Shown one piece after another: positions 52,739 to 60,242 of a stretch of 64,000 nt of DNA. The notes under the pieces are model-generated. The model made no database searches and was not told where the DNA came from. It worked only from the letters and a program-made list of their open reading frames with translations. Location: assembly GCF_039531695.1 (NCBI RefSeq), contig NZ_BAAAQN010000031.1:1-64000 (forward strand). The letters are read 5' to 3'. How positions within the stretch are numbered: the stretch's first letter is position 1; the number at the start of each line of letters is the position of its first letter. Position numbers and translations under genes: made by a program. The stretch is from Catenulispora yoronensis. GTDB lineage: Bacteria; Actinomycetota; Actinomycetes; Streptomycetales; Catenulisporaceae.

Positions 52739-55120
52739 GTGAGATCGCCACATCTCAACAAGCGCCGGACGACGTCGAGGATGCTCGCCGTCGGATTGGC
52801 CGCCGGCACTGCCGTAGCGGCCGGTATCACCGCGCTGGCCGTCACACCCGCCACGGCGGCCACCCCTGCGCCGGTCGCACCGAACGCGCAGTCCCTGGCC
52901 GCGGCGAGCGCTGACGCGCTGGTCGCCGCTCGGCCGGCGGCGCTGTTCGCCAGCGCGAACGACCAGTTCCAGCGGCAGCAGGTCATCTCCTCCAGCGGCA
53001 TCCAGTACGTGCCGTACCTGCGCACGTACTCGGGCCTGCCGGTGGTCGGCGGCGACTTCGTCGTCGTCACCGACAGCTCGGGCTCGGTCATCACCAACTC
53101 GGTGGCCCAGGAGCACGCCATCGGTTCGCTGTCCACCACCCCCACCCTCACCAGCGACAAGGGCGCCGCGGTGGCGTCCGCGCAGCTGAAGTCGGTGACC
53201 AAGGTCGAGGGCACCCAGCTGGTCGTCTACGCGTTGGGCACCGGTCCGGCCACCCTGGCCTGGCAGACCACTGTCGACGGCACCGGCGACGACGGTTACA
53301 GCCGTCTGAGCGTGGACGTCGACGCCAGGACCGGCGCCGTGCTGCACACGCAGGAACACGTGATGCACGGCAGCGGCACCAGCGCCTGGAACGGCCCGAA
53401 CCCGGTGCACATCGACACCTCCGGCTCCGCCGGCTCGTACTCGATGAACACGCCGAACATCAGCAACATGCCCTGTCAGGACGCGGCGAGCAACAGCACG
53501 TTCACCAAGTCCACCGACAGCTGGGGCAACGGCAGCGGGTCGAGCAAGGAGACCGGCTGCGTCGACGCGCTCTACGGCGCGCAGAGCGAGTTCAAGATGC
53601 TCGCGCAGTGGGACAACCGCAACGGCATGGACGGCAACGGCGGCGCCTGGCCGATCCGCGTCGGCCTCAACGACGTCAACGCGTACTACGACGGCTCCCA
53701 GGTCCAGGTCGGCCACAACCAGGCCGGCCAGTGGATCGGCTCGATCGACGTCATAGCCCACGAGATGGGCCACGGCGTGGACGACCACACCCCGGGCGGG
53801 ATCTCCGGCAACGGCACCCAGGAGTTCGTCGCCGACACCTTCGGCGCGGCGACTGAGTGGTTCACCAACGAGCCGGCGCCTTATGACGTCCCGGACTTCA
53901 CCGTCGGCGAGCAGATCAACCTGACCGGCTCCGGCCCGATCCGCAACATGTACAACCCCTCGGCGCTCGGCGACCCGAACTGCTACTCCAGCTCGGTGCC
54001 CGGCGGCGAAGTGCACTCCGCGGCCGGACCCGGCAACCACTGGTTCTACCTGGTCGCGGAGGGCACCAGCCCGACCAACGGCCAGCCGAGCAGCCCGACC
54101 TGCAACAGCTCCACGGTCACCGGCGTCGGCATCCAGAACGCCGAGAAGATCATGTACAACGCGATGCTGATGAAGACCTCGGCCTCGTCGTACCTGAACT
54201 ACCGCAAGTGGACGCTGCAGTCGGCGAAGAACCTCGACGCCTCCTGCGGCCTGTTCAACACCGTCAAGGCGGCGTGGACCGCGGTGAGCGTGCCGGCCCA
54301 GTCCGGTGAGGCGACCTGCACCGGCACGCCGACCAGCGACTTCTCGGTGAGCGTCAACCCGAGCTCGGGCTCGGTGGCCCAGGGCGGCACGGTCAGCACC
54401 ACGGTCTCCACCGCGGTCACCACCGGCAGCGCCCAGCAGGTCACCCTGACCGCGTCCGGTCTGCCCAGCGGCGTGACCGCGTCCTTCAACCCGGCCACCG
54501 TGACCGCCGGCCAGAGCAGCACCCTGACCCTGTCCGCCTCCTCCGGCGCCGCCACGGGCTCGAAGGCGGTCACCGTCACCGGTACCGCGCCGTCCGGGAC
54601 GCACACCGCGTCCTACACGGTCAACGTCACCACCACCAACCCCGGTCAAGACTTCTCCGTGAGCGTGTCCCCGAGCTCCGCCACCGTGGCGCCCGGGGCC
54701 TCCACCACGGCGTCCGTCTCCACCGCGACGGTCTCCGGCGCGGCCCAGACCGTGAGCCTGTCGGTCTCCGGCGCCCCGGCGGGCGTCACCGCGTCGGTCA
54801 GCCCGACTTCGGTGACCTCCGGCGGCTCGGCGACGCTGAGCGTGGCGGTGGCCGCGACCGCGGCCTCCGGGACGTACACCCTGACCATCACCGGATCCGG
54901 CACGGCGACGCACACCGCGACGTTCACGCTGACGGTCTCCGGCGGTGGCGGCGGCGGCAACTGCGCGGGCGTGTCCGCGTGGAGCGCCAGTTCCTCCTAC
55001 GTCCCCGGCGACAAGGTGACCTACAACGGCCACCTGTACAAGTCCACCTGGTACTCGACCGGGGCGGTTCCGACCGACCCGCAGTCGTGGGCCGTGTGGA
55101 GTGACGGCGGGGCCTGCTAA
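52739..55120 (+). CDS. Secreted M4 (thermolysin-like) metalloprotease with chitin-binding tail
   Basis: A 793-residue exported zinc protease, starting at a GTG with AAAGGAAAC upstream. Signal peptide (MLAVGLAAGTAVAAGITALA); FTP/PepSY-type propeptide to about 210; M4 catalytic domain with HEMGHGVDDHTPGG and the third ligand in GTQEFVADTFGAA; AGPGNHWFYLVAEGT near the active site. Then two Ig-like repeats (both open DFSVSV) and a C-terminal chitin-binding type 5/12 module (WSASSSYVPGDKVTYNGHLY). It would digest proteins bound to chitin-rich material outside the cell. Terminator at 55139. Confidence 0.9.
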   Translation: MRSPHLNKRRTTSRMLAVGLAAGTAVAAGITALAVTPATAATPAPVAPNAQSLAAASADALVAARPAALFASANDQFQRQQVISSSGIQYVPYLRTYSGLPVVGGDFVVVTDSSGSVITNSVAQEHAIGSLSTTPTLTSDKGAAVASAQLKSVTKVEGTQLVVYALGTGPATLAWQTTVDGTGDDGYSRLSVDVDARTGAVLHTQEHVMHGSGTSAWNGPNPVHIDTSGSAGSYSMNTPNISNMPCQDAASNSTFTKSTDSWGNGSGSSKETGCVDALYGAQSEFKMLAQWDNRNGMDGNGGAWPIRVGLNDVNAYYDGSQVQVGHNQAGQWIGSIDVIAHEMGHGVDDHTPGGISGNGTQEFVADTFGAATEWFTNEPAPYDVPDFTVGEQINLTGSGPIRNMYNPSALGDPNCYSSSVPGGEVHSAAGPGNHWFYLVAEGTSPTNGQPSSPTCNSSTVTGVGIQNAEKIMYNAMLMKTSASSYLNYRKWTLQSAKNLDASCGLFNTVKAAWTAVSVPAQSGEATCTGTPTSDFSVSVNPSSGSVAQGGTVSTTVSTAVTTGSAQQVTLTASGLPSGVTASFNPATVTAGQSSTLTLSASSGAATGSKAVTVTGTAPSGTHTASYTVNVTTTNPGQDFSVSVSPSSATVAPGASTTASVSTATVSGAAQTVSLSVSGAPAGVTASVSPTSVTSGGSATLSVAVAATAASGTYTLTITGSGTATHTATFTLTVSGGGGGGNCAGVSAWSASSSYVPGDKVTYNGHLYKSTWYSTGAVPTDPQSWAVWSDGGAC

Positions 55121-55138
55121 GCCCCACCAGTAGTACGA

Positions 55139-55175
55139 GGCGGATCCCCGAGTTCGGGGGTCCGCCTCTCTTTTT
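55139..55175 (+). terminator. Rho-independent terminator of the M4 gene
   Basis: A 13-bp stem (55139-55151 with 55154-55166) with one wobble pair, loop GT, then TCTCTTTTT. Confidence 0.88.
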
Positions 55176-55416
55176 GTCCCGTCCGGCTGGTTTCGCGGAC
55201 GGTTTTCCGGGCACTATTGCGCCTCCTGACTCATAGCGCGTTTGGCAGCCTCCACGCGGGCAATCCTGGCTTGGATCGGCATGGGACGAGCACGCCGCCG
55301 ACGCGCTCCCGGCCGAGCCCCCAGCCAGACCGCCCCGGGCCCGGGCGCACGGCCGCGACCCCGCCTCCGCCGCCGGTCGCCGATGCCGTCACGCCCCGGA
55401 TGGGAGACTGGATAGC

Positions 55417-55755
55417 GTGGAAATAGACGAGTTGGATGTCCTGCTGGGCCGGATCGACGAACTGGTCGAGGAGCCGGCCGCGGAGCCGGGCGCCGAACCG
55501 GGCGCGGAACCGGGCGCGGACGCGGCCGGGGGGATGGCTCCGGGCGCCGACGGCCGGGTGCCGGTACGGATCTCGCTGACGATGGGACGCGGCGCGGACT
55601 GCCGGGCGCTGGTGGTGCCGCCCAGCGGCGACAAACTGTGGTTCCCGGCCGGCCGGCTGGCCGAGCAACTCGGCGTCCCGGTCGAGCAGCTCCCCGGGCT
55701 GGAGGCGACCGCGCTGGTCACCGGCGGGGAGCTGACCGGGTTCACGCTCGACTGA
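55417..55755 (+). CDS. Small hypothetical protein with Glu-Pro-Gly-Ala repeats
   Basis: A 112-residue protein from a GTG start. The first half holds an EPGA repeat; the second (DCRALVVPPSGDKLWFPAGR, LPGLEATALVTGGELTGFTL) looks like a small globular beta domain. No family recognised. No strong ribosome site, so the call is moderate. Confidence 0.5.
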   Translation: MEIDELDVLLGRIDELVEEPAAEPGAEPGAEPGADAAGGMAPGADGRVPVRISLTMGRGADCRALVVPPSGDKLWFPAGRLAEQLGVPVEQLPGLEATALVTGGELTGFTLD

Positions 55756-55784
55756 GGGCGGTGCCCGGGCGCCGGGCCCAGCGG

Positions 55785-55886
55785 TGTGGTGTTGTAAAAC
55801 CAGTAGTTAAAGTTGTATAATCAGTAGCGCCGGGCGGGAGTGAGAGCCCGCCGGCGGCAGGTTGACAACACCACAAGGAGGACAAG
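55785..55886 (+). promoter_or_regulatory. Cassette leader 1: promoter plus conserved hairpin
   Basis: -35 TTGTAA (55792-55797), 18-base spacer, -10 TATAAT (55816-55821). Transcription should start near 55828, right at a two-stem hairpin: CGCC/GGCG (828-831 with 853-856) and GCGGG/CCCGC (834-838 with 847-851), loop AGTGAGAG. Then comes the shared TTGACAACACCACAAGGAGGA-type run, ending in the ribosome site. CAGTAG occurs twice, 21 bases apart. An 11-base inverted repeat (55785-55795 with 55865-55875) encloses the element. Confidence 0.72.
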
Positions 55887-56282
55887 GTGTCAGAGGACAT
55901 CGGCGTCAAGCGGGCCCGGGCGGGCCGGCATCTGCTGGAACTGGTGCAGATCATCGCGGAGCTGCTCACGATTCTCCCGGAGCCGATCTACATCGCCCGC
56001 AAGGCCACCCTGCCGGACGCGGTCCGGACCCTGCGGGACACCGGGGATCTGCTCTCCGACCGGATCACCGCCGACGACAAGGCGCAATACCTCACCTGGC
56101 ACAGCGTCGAGAACTGGGTCACCGCGGCGATGCTGCTGACCCAGGGGCGCAGTCTCTACGGACCCCAGATGGGCCTGCGGTCGGCGCTCTACCACACCGA
56201 TCTGGCCTACGATTTCGCGCGCCAGGCGGTGGTCGAGCTGGGAGCCGACTGGCCGCCGAAGCGGTTCACCGGACAGCGGTGA
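55887..56282 (+). CDS. Cassette protein A, small helical protein
   Basis: A 131-residue soluble helical protein from a GTG start behind AAGGAGGACAAG. It contains LLELVQIIAELLTILPEPIY and TWHSVENWVTAAMLLTQGRS. It is a distant relative of cassette proteins B and C: same MSED/MSDD beginning, same LP-hydrophobic turn around residue 30 and a similar Trp-containing helix in the middle. No known family recognised; no catalytic motif. Own promoter, leader and terminator. Confidence 0.68.
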   Translation: MSEDIGVKRARAGRHLLELVQIIAELLTILPEPIYIARKATLPDAVRTLRDTGDLLSDRITADDKAQYLTWHSVENWVTAAMLLTQGRSLYGPQMGLRSALYHTDLAYDFARQAVVELGADWPPKRFTGQR

Positions 56283-56289
56283 GGCGCGA

Positions 56290-56316
56290 GGGCGCCCCGG
56301 AGCCACCGGGGCGCCC
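56290..56316 (+). terminator. Terminator of cassette A
   Basis: A perfect 11-bp stem (56290-56300 with 56306-56316), loop AGCCA, 7 bases past the stop. Confidence 0.82.
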
Positions 56317-56369
56317 TTCCCGTGGTGCCGATTCCCGTGGCGCCGATCGACTGTGAGGAGAAGCGAAGG

Positions 56370-56762
56370 ATGGAAAGGCCAGGGATCATCAAGCCGGAGA
56401 TCGCCGAGCTCTACGGGGTTCCGCCGGGCACCGTGAACGACTGGGTGCGGGCCGCGGACTGGCCCGAGCCGATCGGCAAGCGCGGCCGGTTCGTCGAGTA
56501 CGACCGGGCCGACGTCGTGGCCGCGGTGGTCGGCCGCCGGTTCCACAAGGTCCCGGACACCGTGAAGGCGCTCGGCTCGCAGCCGCTGACGCAGCAGGAG
56601 ATCGCCGAGTTATTCGGACTCGACTACGGCACCGTCCGGGTGGACGCCTCGCGGGGCCGGCTCGGCGAGCCGGTGGTCAAGAACGGCGTGCGGATGTTCC
56701 CCGCCGACCAGGTCGCCGCGATCATCGCCAAGCGTCGCGCCTATCGCAAGACACAGGCATAG
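56370..56762 (+). CDS. Tandem excisionase/MerR-like HTH protein
   Basis: A 130-residue DNA-binding protein made of two similar winged-helix units: EIAELYGVPPGTVNDWVRAA with FVEYDRADVVAAVV, then EIAELFGLDYGTVRVDASRG with MFPADQVAAIIAKRR. Each looks like a MerR/excisionase-type HTH. The start ATG of MERPGI follows GAGGAGAAGCGAAGG. It sits between cassettes A and B and could control them (inference from position). Confidence 0.75.
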   Translation: MERPGIIKPEIAELYGVPPGTVNDWVRAADWPEPIGKRGRFVEYDRADVVAAVVGRRFHKVPDTVKALGSQPLTQQEIAELFGLDYGTVRVDASRGRLGEPVVKNGVRMFPADQVAAIIAKRRAYRKTQA

Positions 56763-56851
56763 ATTGCCGAGTTCCGGCGCTGATGCTCCCGTACGCGCAT
56801 ATCCCATGCGGCACGGGTATAGACCGGGCATCACAGCGTTCTTCCATGAAG

Positions 56852-56951
56852 TTGTTGCAAATTCAGCAACAAGTGTTGTATAGTCAGTAGCGCCACCCGG
56901 GGGTGAGAGCCCGGACGGCGGCAGATTGACAACACCACAAGGGAGGACGAA
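56852..56951 (+). promoter_or_regulatory. Cassette leader 2: promoter plus conserved hairpin
   Basis: -35 TTGCAA (56855-56860), 18-base spacer, -10 TATAGT (56879-56884). Hairpin: CGCC/GGCG (56891-56894 with 56917-56920) and CCGGG/CCCGG (56897-56901 with 56910-56914), loop GGTGAGAG. The same GACAACACCACAAGGGAGGA run follows. An inverted repeat TTGTTGC-N7-GCAACAA (56852-56872) covers the -35 and could be an operator. Confidence 0.72.
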
Positions 56952-57329
56952 ATGTCCGATGACCACAAAGCCCGGGTCGAGGATCTCAACCACCGGATCA
57001 CCCTCGCCGCGAAGTCCCTGATCACCCTGTACACCATGCTTCCACTGCCGATCCAGCTCAGCATCGGCAGCCAGCCGGAGATCGCCGCCACGGACCTGAT
57101 CCACGCGGCCGAGATCCTCAGGGACATGCCGGGGATCACCGAGACGACAGCCCGCGAACTGCGCAGCGCCACCTGGCACTGGGTCGCCGCGGTCTATATC
57201 GTCGCCTGGTTCCAGGCGATAGGCGAAGACGGTCCCGGCTTGTGTGCGACATACATCCTCATCGAATGCGGGTCCTCGATGAAGGCCGTGCGCGAAGACC
57301 TGACGCGCGCCGCCCCCGGGGCCCCGTAA
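56952..57329 (+). CDS. Cassette protein B, small helical protein
   Basis: A 125-residue helical protein. ITLAAKSLITLYTMLPLPIQ, DLIHAAEILRDMPGITE and WHWVAAVYIVAWFQAI align well with cassette protein C, including the GLCA...IECG/IHCG Cys pair near the end. Function unknown. Own promoter, leader and terminator. Confidence 0.7.
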   Translation: MSDDHKARVEDLNHRITLAAKSLITLYTMLPLPIQLSIGSQPEIAATDLIHAAEILRDMPGITETTARELRSATWHWVAAVYIVAWFQAIGEDGPGLCATYILIECGSSMKAVREDLTRAAPGAP

Positions 57330-57340
57330 CCGCCGCCCCC

Positions 57341-57367
57341 AAGGCCCCCGGTTCCTCCGGGGGCCTT
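57341..57367 (+). terminator. Terminator of cassette B
   Basis: A perfect 11-bp stem (57341-57351 with 57357-57367), loop TTCCT, 11 bases past the stop. Confidence 0.85.
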
Positions 57368-57450
57368 CCGCTTTGCCGTGGCCGTCGGGACTTGTCATGT
57401 CCCGTCGTCCCATGTCCGAGCCCTGATGGGCGGAGCTTGCCTCCGCTTCG

Positions 57451-57547
57451 TTTCAAATCCAGTAGAAAGTGCTAAGAATCCAGTAGCGCCGCGAGGGGGT
57501 GAGAGCCCGGACGGCGGGCAGATCGACACCACCACGAGGAGCACACG
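57451..57547 (+). promoter_or_regulatory. Cassette leader 3: promoter plus conserved hairpin
   Basis: -35 TTTCAA (57451-57456) and a weak -10 TAAGAA (57473-57478). Hairpin: CGCC/GGCG (57487-57490 with 57513-57516), GGG/CCC inner stem (57495-57497 with 57506-57508), loop GGTGAGAG. CAGTAG is again repeated at 21 bases (57460, 57481). The tail CGACACCACCACGAGGAGC differs from copies 1 and 2 at several bases. Confidence 0.68.
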
Positions 57548-57955
57548 ATGTCCGAAGACCACACCGCCCGGCTCGGGAGCCTGGTCGAGCGCCTCACCGT
57601 CACCGGCCTGATCCTGGCCGACCTGTTCCACCGGCTGCCGCTGCCGGTCAGCGTCCTGAGCCGCCCGGGCGGGACGCTCGGCGCCCTCGACGCGGACGAC
57701 CTGATCAACGCCGCCGAGATCATCGTGGACATGCCCGGCGTGCCGGAGGCCGTCGTCGAGGAACTCCACCAGGCGGCCTGGCTCTGGGTGTGCGCCGCGT
57801 ACCTGACCGACGCCTTCCGGACCGGCCGCGACGACAACCCCGGCCTGTGCGCCGCGTTCCTCCAGATCCACTGCGGACTGGCGCTCAAGACCGCCAAGGC
57901 GGCGATCGACGCGATGCCCGCCGCCGGGGACCGACCACCCGGGGAGTTCCGGTAG
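57548..57955 (+). CDS. Cassette protein C, small helical protein
   Basis: A 135-residue helical protein, paralogue of B: RLTVTGLILADLFHRLPLPV, DLINAAEIIVDMPGVPE and WLWVCAAYLTDAF line up in order. Two Cys near GLCAAFLQIHCGLAL are shared with B. No known domain. The Pro/Gly-rich last ten residues are unique to this copy. Confidence 0.7.
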   Translation: MSEDHTARLGSLVERLTVTGLILADLFHRLPLPVSVLSRPGGTLGALDADDLINAAEIIVDMPGVPEAVVEELHQAAWLWVCAAYLTDAFRTGRDDNPGLCAAFLQIHCGLALKTAKAAIDAMPAAGDRPPGEFR

Positions 57956-58017
57956 GTCCGGGTGAGTCCGGTACATCCGGTAAGTGCGCCGTCGGCAACA
58001 CCGGCTGAACACGGGAG

Positions 58018-58048
58018 GAGGCTCCCGGAACGCGGTCCCGGGAGCCTC
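58018..58048 (+). terminator. Terminator of cassette C
   Basis: A perfect 11-bp stem (58018-58028 with 58038-58048), nine-base loop, then TTCGTTCC. Confidence 0.8.
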
Positions 58049-58080
58049 TTCGTTCCGCTACAGCAATGGGTCGGCGGGAC

Positions 58081-58140
58081 ACAGTAACCCCGAAGGGCTG
58101 TGAGAGCGGCCCCGCCGACCGGCAGATCGACCACAAGTGG
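58081..58140 (+). promoter_or_regulatory. Degenerate fourth cassette leader without a gene
   Basis: Aligns with leader 3 over its length: CAGTA, CCCCG, AGGG, TGTGAGAG loop and GGCAGATCGACCAC. The ribosome site has decayed and no open frame follows before the convergent gene at 58238. It is also enclosed by a longer stem (GGTCGGCGGG near 58069 with CCCCGCCGACC near 58110). Confidence 0.55.
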
Positions 58141-58237
58141 CCAACAGATCCAGTCTACGCACCCGGCGTCCTCACATGCATCCGAATGACTACTGAGACG
58201 CCGGGTGTCTGTGGTGCGCGTCCGCGGTGCGCGCCGG

Positions 58238-59794
58238 TTACAACACGGCCGCGGAGGCGCCGATCACATCCCGCATCTCGGTCGGGGTGTAGAAGAGATG
58301 GAAGACCGCGCCGCCGGGGTCCAGGGCCGCCGAATCGTCCAGGCCGCCCAGATCCACGGGAGTCCAGCCGGAGTCGCGGACGAGAGCGGCGACCGTCTGC
58401 TTGGCCTCGGCGTCGTCGGCGGCGATGGCGATCGCCCAGTAGTGGGACTGGAGCGCGCCGCGGGTCCACAGCAGCTCGTCGGGGACGTGGCTGAAGGCCC
58501 GGACCACCCGGCTGTCCGGCAGCCTGCGAGCCATCCAGCGGCCCTCGGTGAGGCCGGGCTCCAAAGCCGAGGCCCAGCGGCCCTCGACGTAGGTCAGGCG
58601 GTTGGTGGCGTCGATGACGACCTTGCCGGCCAGGCCCGGGCCCAGTTCGTCGAGCAACGCCTCGACGGCCTCGCCCGGCACGGCCAGCAGCACGACCTCG
58701 GCCGCCGCCATCGCCTCGGCCTGGGTCACGACCACGGCGCGCCCGCCCAGCCCGCGGAGTTCGGCCTCGCGCAGGTCCGGGGACCGGGAACCGAAGACGA
58801 CGGCGTGGCCGGACTCCAGCCAGAGCCTCCCGATCGCCTGGCCGATCTTCCCGGTTCCGATCACTGCCACGGTGCGCGGTGCGACGGTCTTCGGCATGGT
58901 GTTCTGCCCTTCTTGTGATGGTGTCGTTGTCCCGGATGCGCGCCGGGGCTGCGCGAGCGCGGTGGAGCCGATGATCACGACGATCCCGGCCAGTTGCACC
59001 GGTGACAGCGTCTGGTCCAGGACCAGGTAGCCGAGCACCGTGGCGGAGATCGGGCTGACGAGCGCGAGGACGGAGACCGCGAGCGCCGGCAGCTTCTCGA
59101 TGCCGCGGAACCAGACCACGTAGCTGACGACGGCGCCGAGCACGATGAGATAGCCGAAGCCGGCGAGGTTCTCGCCGCTGACCGATGCCGGGAGCCCTTC
59201 GACGGCCAGGGTGAGGGGCAGCGTGACGAGCCCGCCGGCGGTGAGCTGCCACCCGGTGCCGGCCAGCAGCCCGGCGCCGTCCGGCCGGCCCCAGTACTTG
59301 GTGAGGGTGATGCCCGCGGCCAGGCACACCGCGGCGCCCAGGGCCGCCGCCACCCCGACCGGGTCGGGGGCCGAGGAGCCTTTGAGCACCAGCATCGCGA
59401 CACCCGCGATCCCGAGCAGGCACGCCGCCACGTGCGCGGGCCGGACCCGGTCGCGCATCAGCAACGCCGCCAGGACGAGCACGACCGCCGGCTGCACGCC
59501 CATGAGCGTGGCCGCGACGCCCCCGGGCAGCCGATAGGCCGCGACGAACAGCAGGAAGTTGAAGGCCGCGATGTTCAACGTCCCGAGCGCCACGACCCGC
59601 GCCAGCCACCGCCTGGCGGGCAGGGTGCGGACCAACGCGAGCAGGATCAGCCCGGCGGGCAGCGTGCGCACGGTGGTGGCCAGCAGCGGGCGATCGGGCG
59701 GCAGCCACTCGGTGGTCACCAGGTAGGTGCTCCCCCAGATCATCGGCGCCAGCGCGGTCACCGCGGTGACACTGAATCGTCGTCCGCTCTCCAT
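58238..59794 (-). CDS. EamA-type exporter fused to an F420/NADP-reductase-like domain
   Basis: A 518-residue single reading frame. Residues 1-~285 have ten membrane helices of the DMT/EamA family (ALAPMIWGSTYLVTTEWLPP, LAGIVVIIGSTALA). Residues 300-518 form a Rossmann domain beginning TVAVIGTGKIGQAIGRLWLE, with FGSRSPDLRE and VVIDATNRLTY, like NADPH-dependent F420 reductases. An ATG (58897) with AAGAAGGGCAG upstream opens the second domain, so it may also be made alone. Either a true fusion, or two genes that lost a stop. Confidence 0.8.
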   Translation of the reverse strand: MESGRRFSVTAVTALAPMIWGSTYLVTTEWLPPDRPLLATTVRTLPAGLILLALVRTLPARRWLARVVALGTLNIAAFNFLLFVAAYRLPGGVAATLMGVQPAVVLVLAALLMRDRVRPAHVAACLLGIAGVAMLVLKGSSAPDPVGVAAALGAAVCLAAGITLTKYWGRPDGAGLLAGTGWQLTAGGLVTLPLTLAVEGLPASVSGENLAGFGYLIVLGAVVSYVVWFRGIEKLPALAVSVLALVSPISATVLGYLVLDQTLSPVQLAGIVVIIGSTALAQPRRASGTTTPSQEGQNTMPKTVAPRTVAVIGTGKIGQAIGRLWLESGHAVVFGSRSPDLREAELRGLGGRAVVVTQAEAMAAAEVVLLAVPGEAVEALLDELGPGLAGKVVIDATNRLTYVEGRWASALEPGLTEGRWMARRLPDSRVVRAFSHVPDELLWTRGALQSHYWAIAIAADDAEAKQTVAALVRDSGWTPVDLGGLDDSAALDPGGAVFHLFYTPTEMRDVIGASAAVL

Positions 59795-59884
59795 GGCCCT
59801 CCCCTACGGATGTCGTGGTGGCACCAGGTTCGCGGGCCGGCGGGACGGTATGGAAGGCCCCTGACATGGCATCATGTGGCCGTG

Positions 59885-60215
59885 GCCGGATGCGGCCGGG
59901 GGGGGCGGGCGGCTTGGCGGCTGGGCTGGCGGGCAGGCTGGCGGCTGGGCGTGCAGGCAGGCAGGTGGGCGGCTAGGCAGCCGGGCTCGCAGGCAGGCTG
60001 GGCAGGCGGTCAGGCGGGCTGGCTGGCAGGCGGCTGGGCGGCTGGGTGGCTGGGTGGCTGGGTGGCTGGGCTGGCAGGCGGCTGGGCTGGCAAACATGCG
60101 TGCAGGCTGGCAGCCTGGCAGGCGACTGGGCGTGCAGGCAGGCGTGCAGGCAGGCGTGCGTGCGTGCAGGCTGGCGAGCAGCTTGGCGGCTGGGCAGGCA
60201 GGCGGGCGGCCGACG
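59885..60215. repeat. G-rich GGCTGGCAGGC simple-sequence tract
   Basis: About 330 bases built from units such as GGCTGGC, GCAGGCAGGC and GTGCGTGC on the plus strand, with few A residues. It fills most of the space between two divergent genes. Its closely spaced GG runs could form G-quadruplex structures. The open frames through it give only Ala/Gly/Trp/Arg repeats and are not credible proteins. Confidence 0.8.
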
Positions 60216-60242
60216 GCCGACATGGCGGAGGGGAGCGGGCTG

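Noticed and set aside
52594..55033. Long minus-strand frames opposite the M4 protease
   Set aside because: The plus strand has a signal peptide, HEMGH and chitin-binding motifs; the antisense products are compositionally biased.
55785..57547. Leaders as a known riboswitch (for example TPP, SAM, SAH or cobalamin)
   Set aside because: The GTGAGAG loop superficially recalls parts of known motifs, but the required conserved cores are not present in the short hairpin.
55785..58140. Cassette array as an integron or insertion sequence
   Set aside because: No integrase or transposase gene lies in the region, and flanking inverted repeats are clear in only one copy.
59874..60242. Upstream extension of the TrmB/LuxR regulator through the G-rich tract
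   Set aside because: It would add 123 residues of Ala/Gly/Trp/Arg repeats; a strong ribosome site precedes the ATG at 60243.
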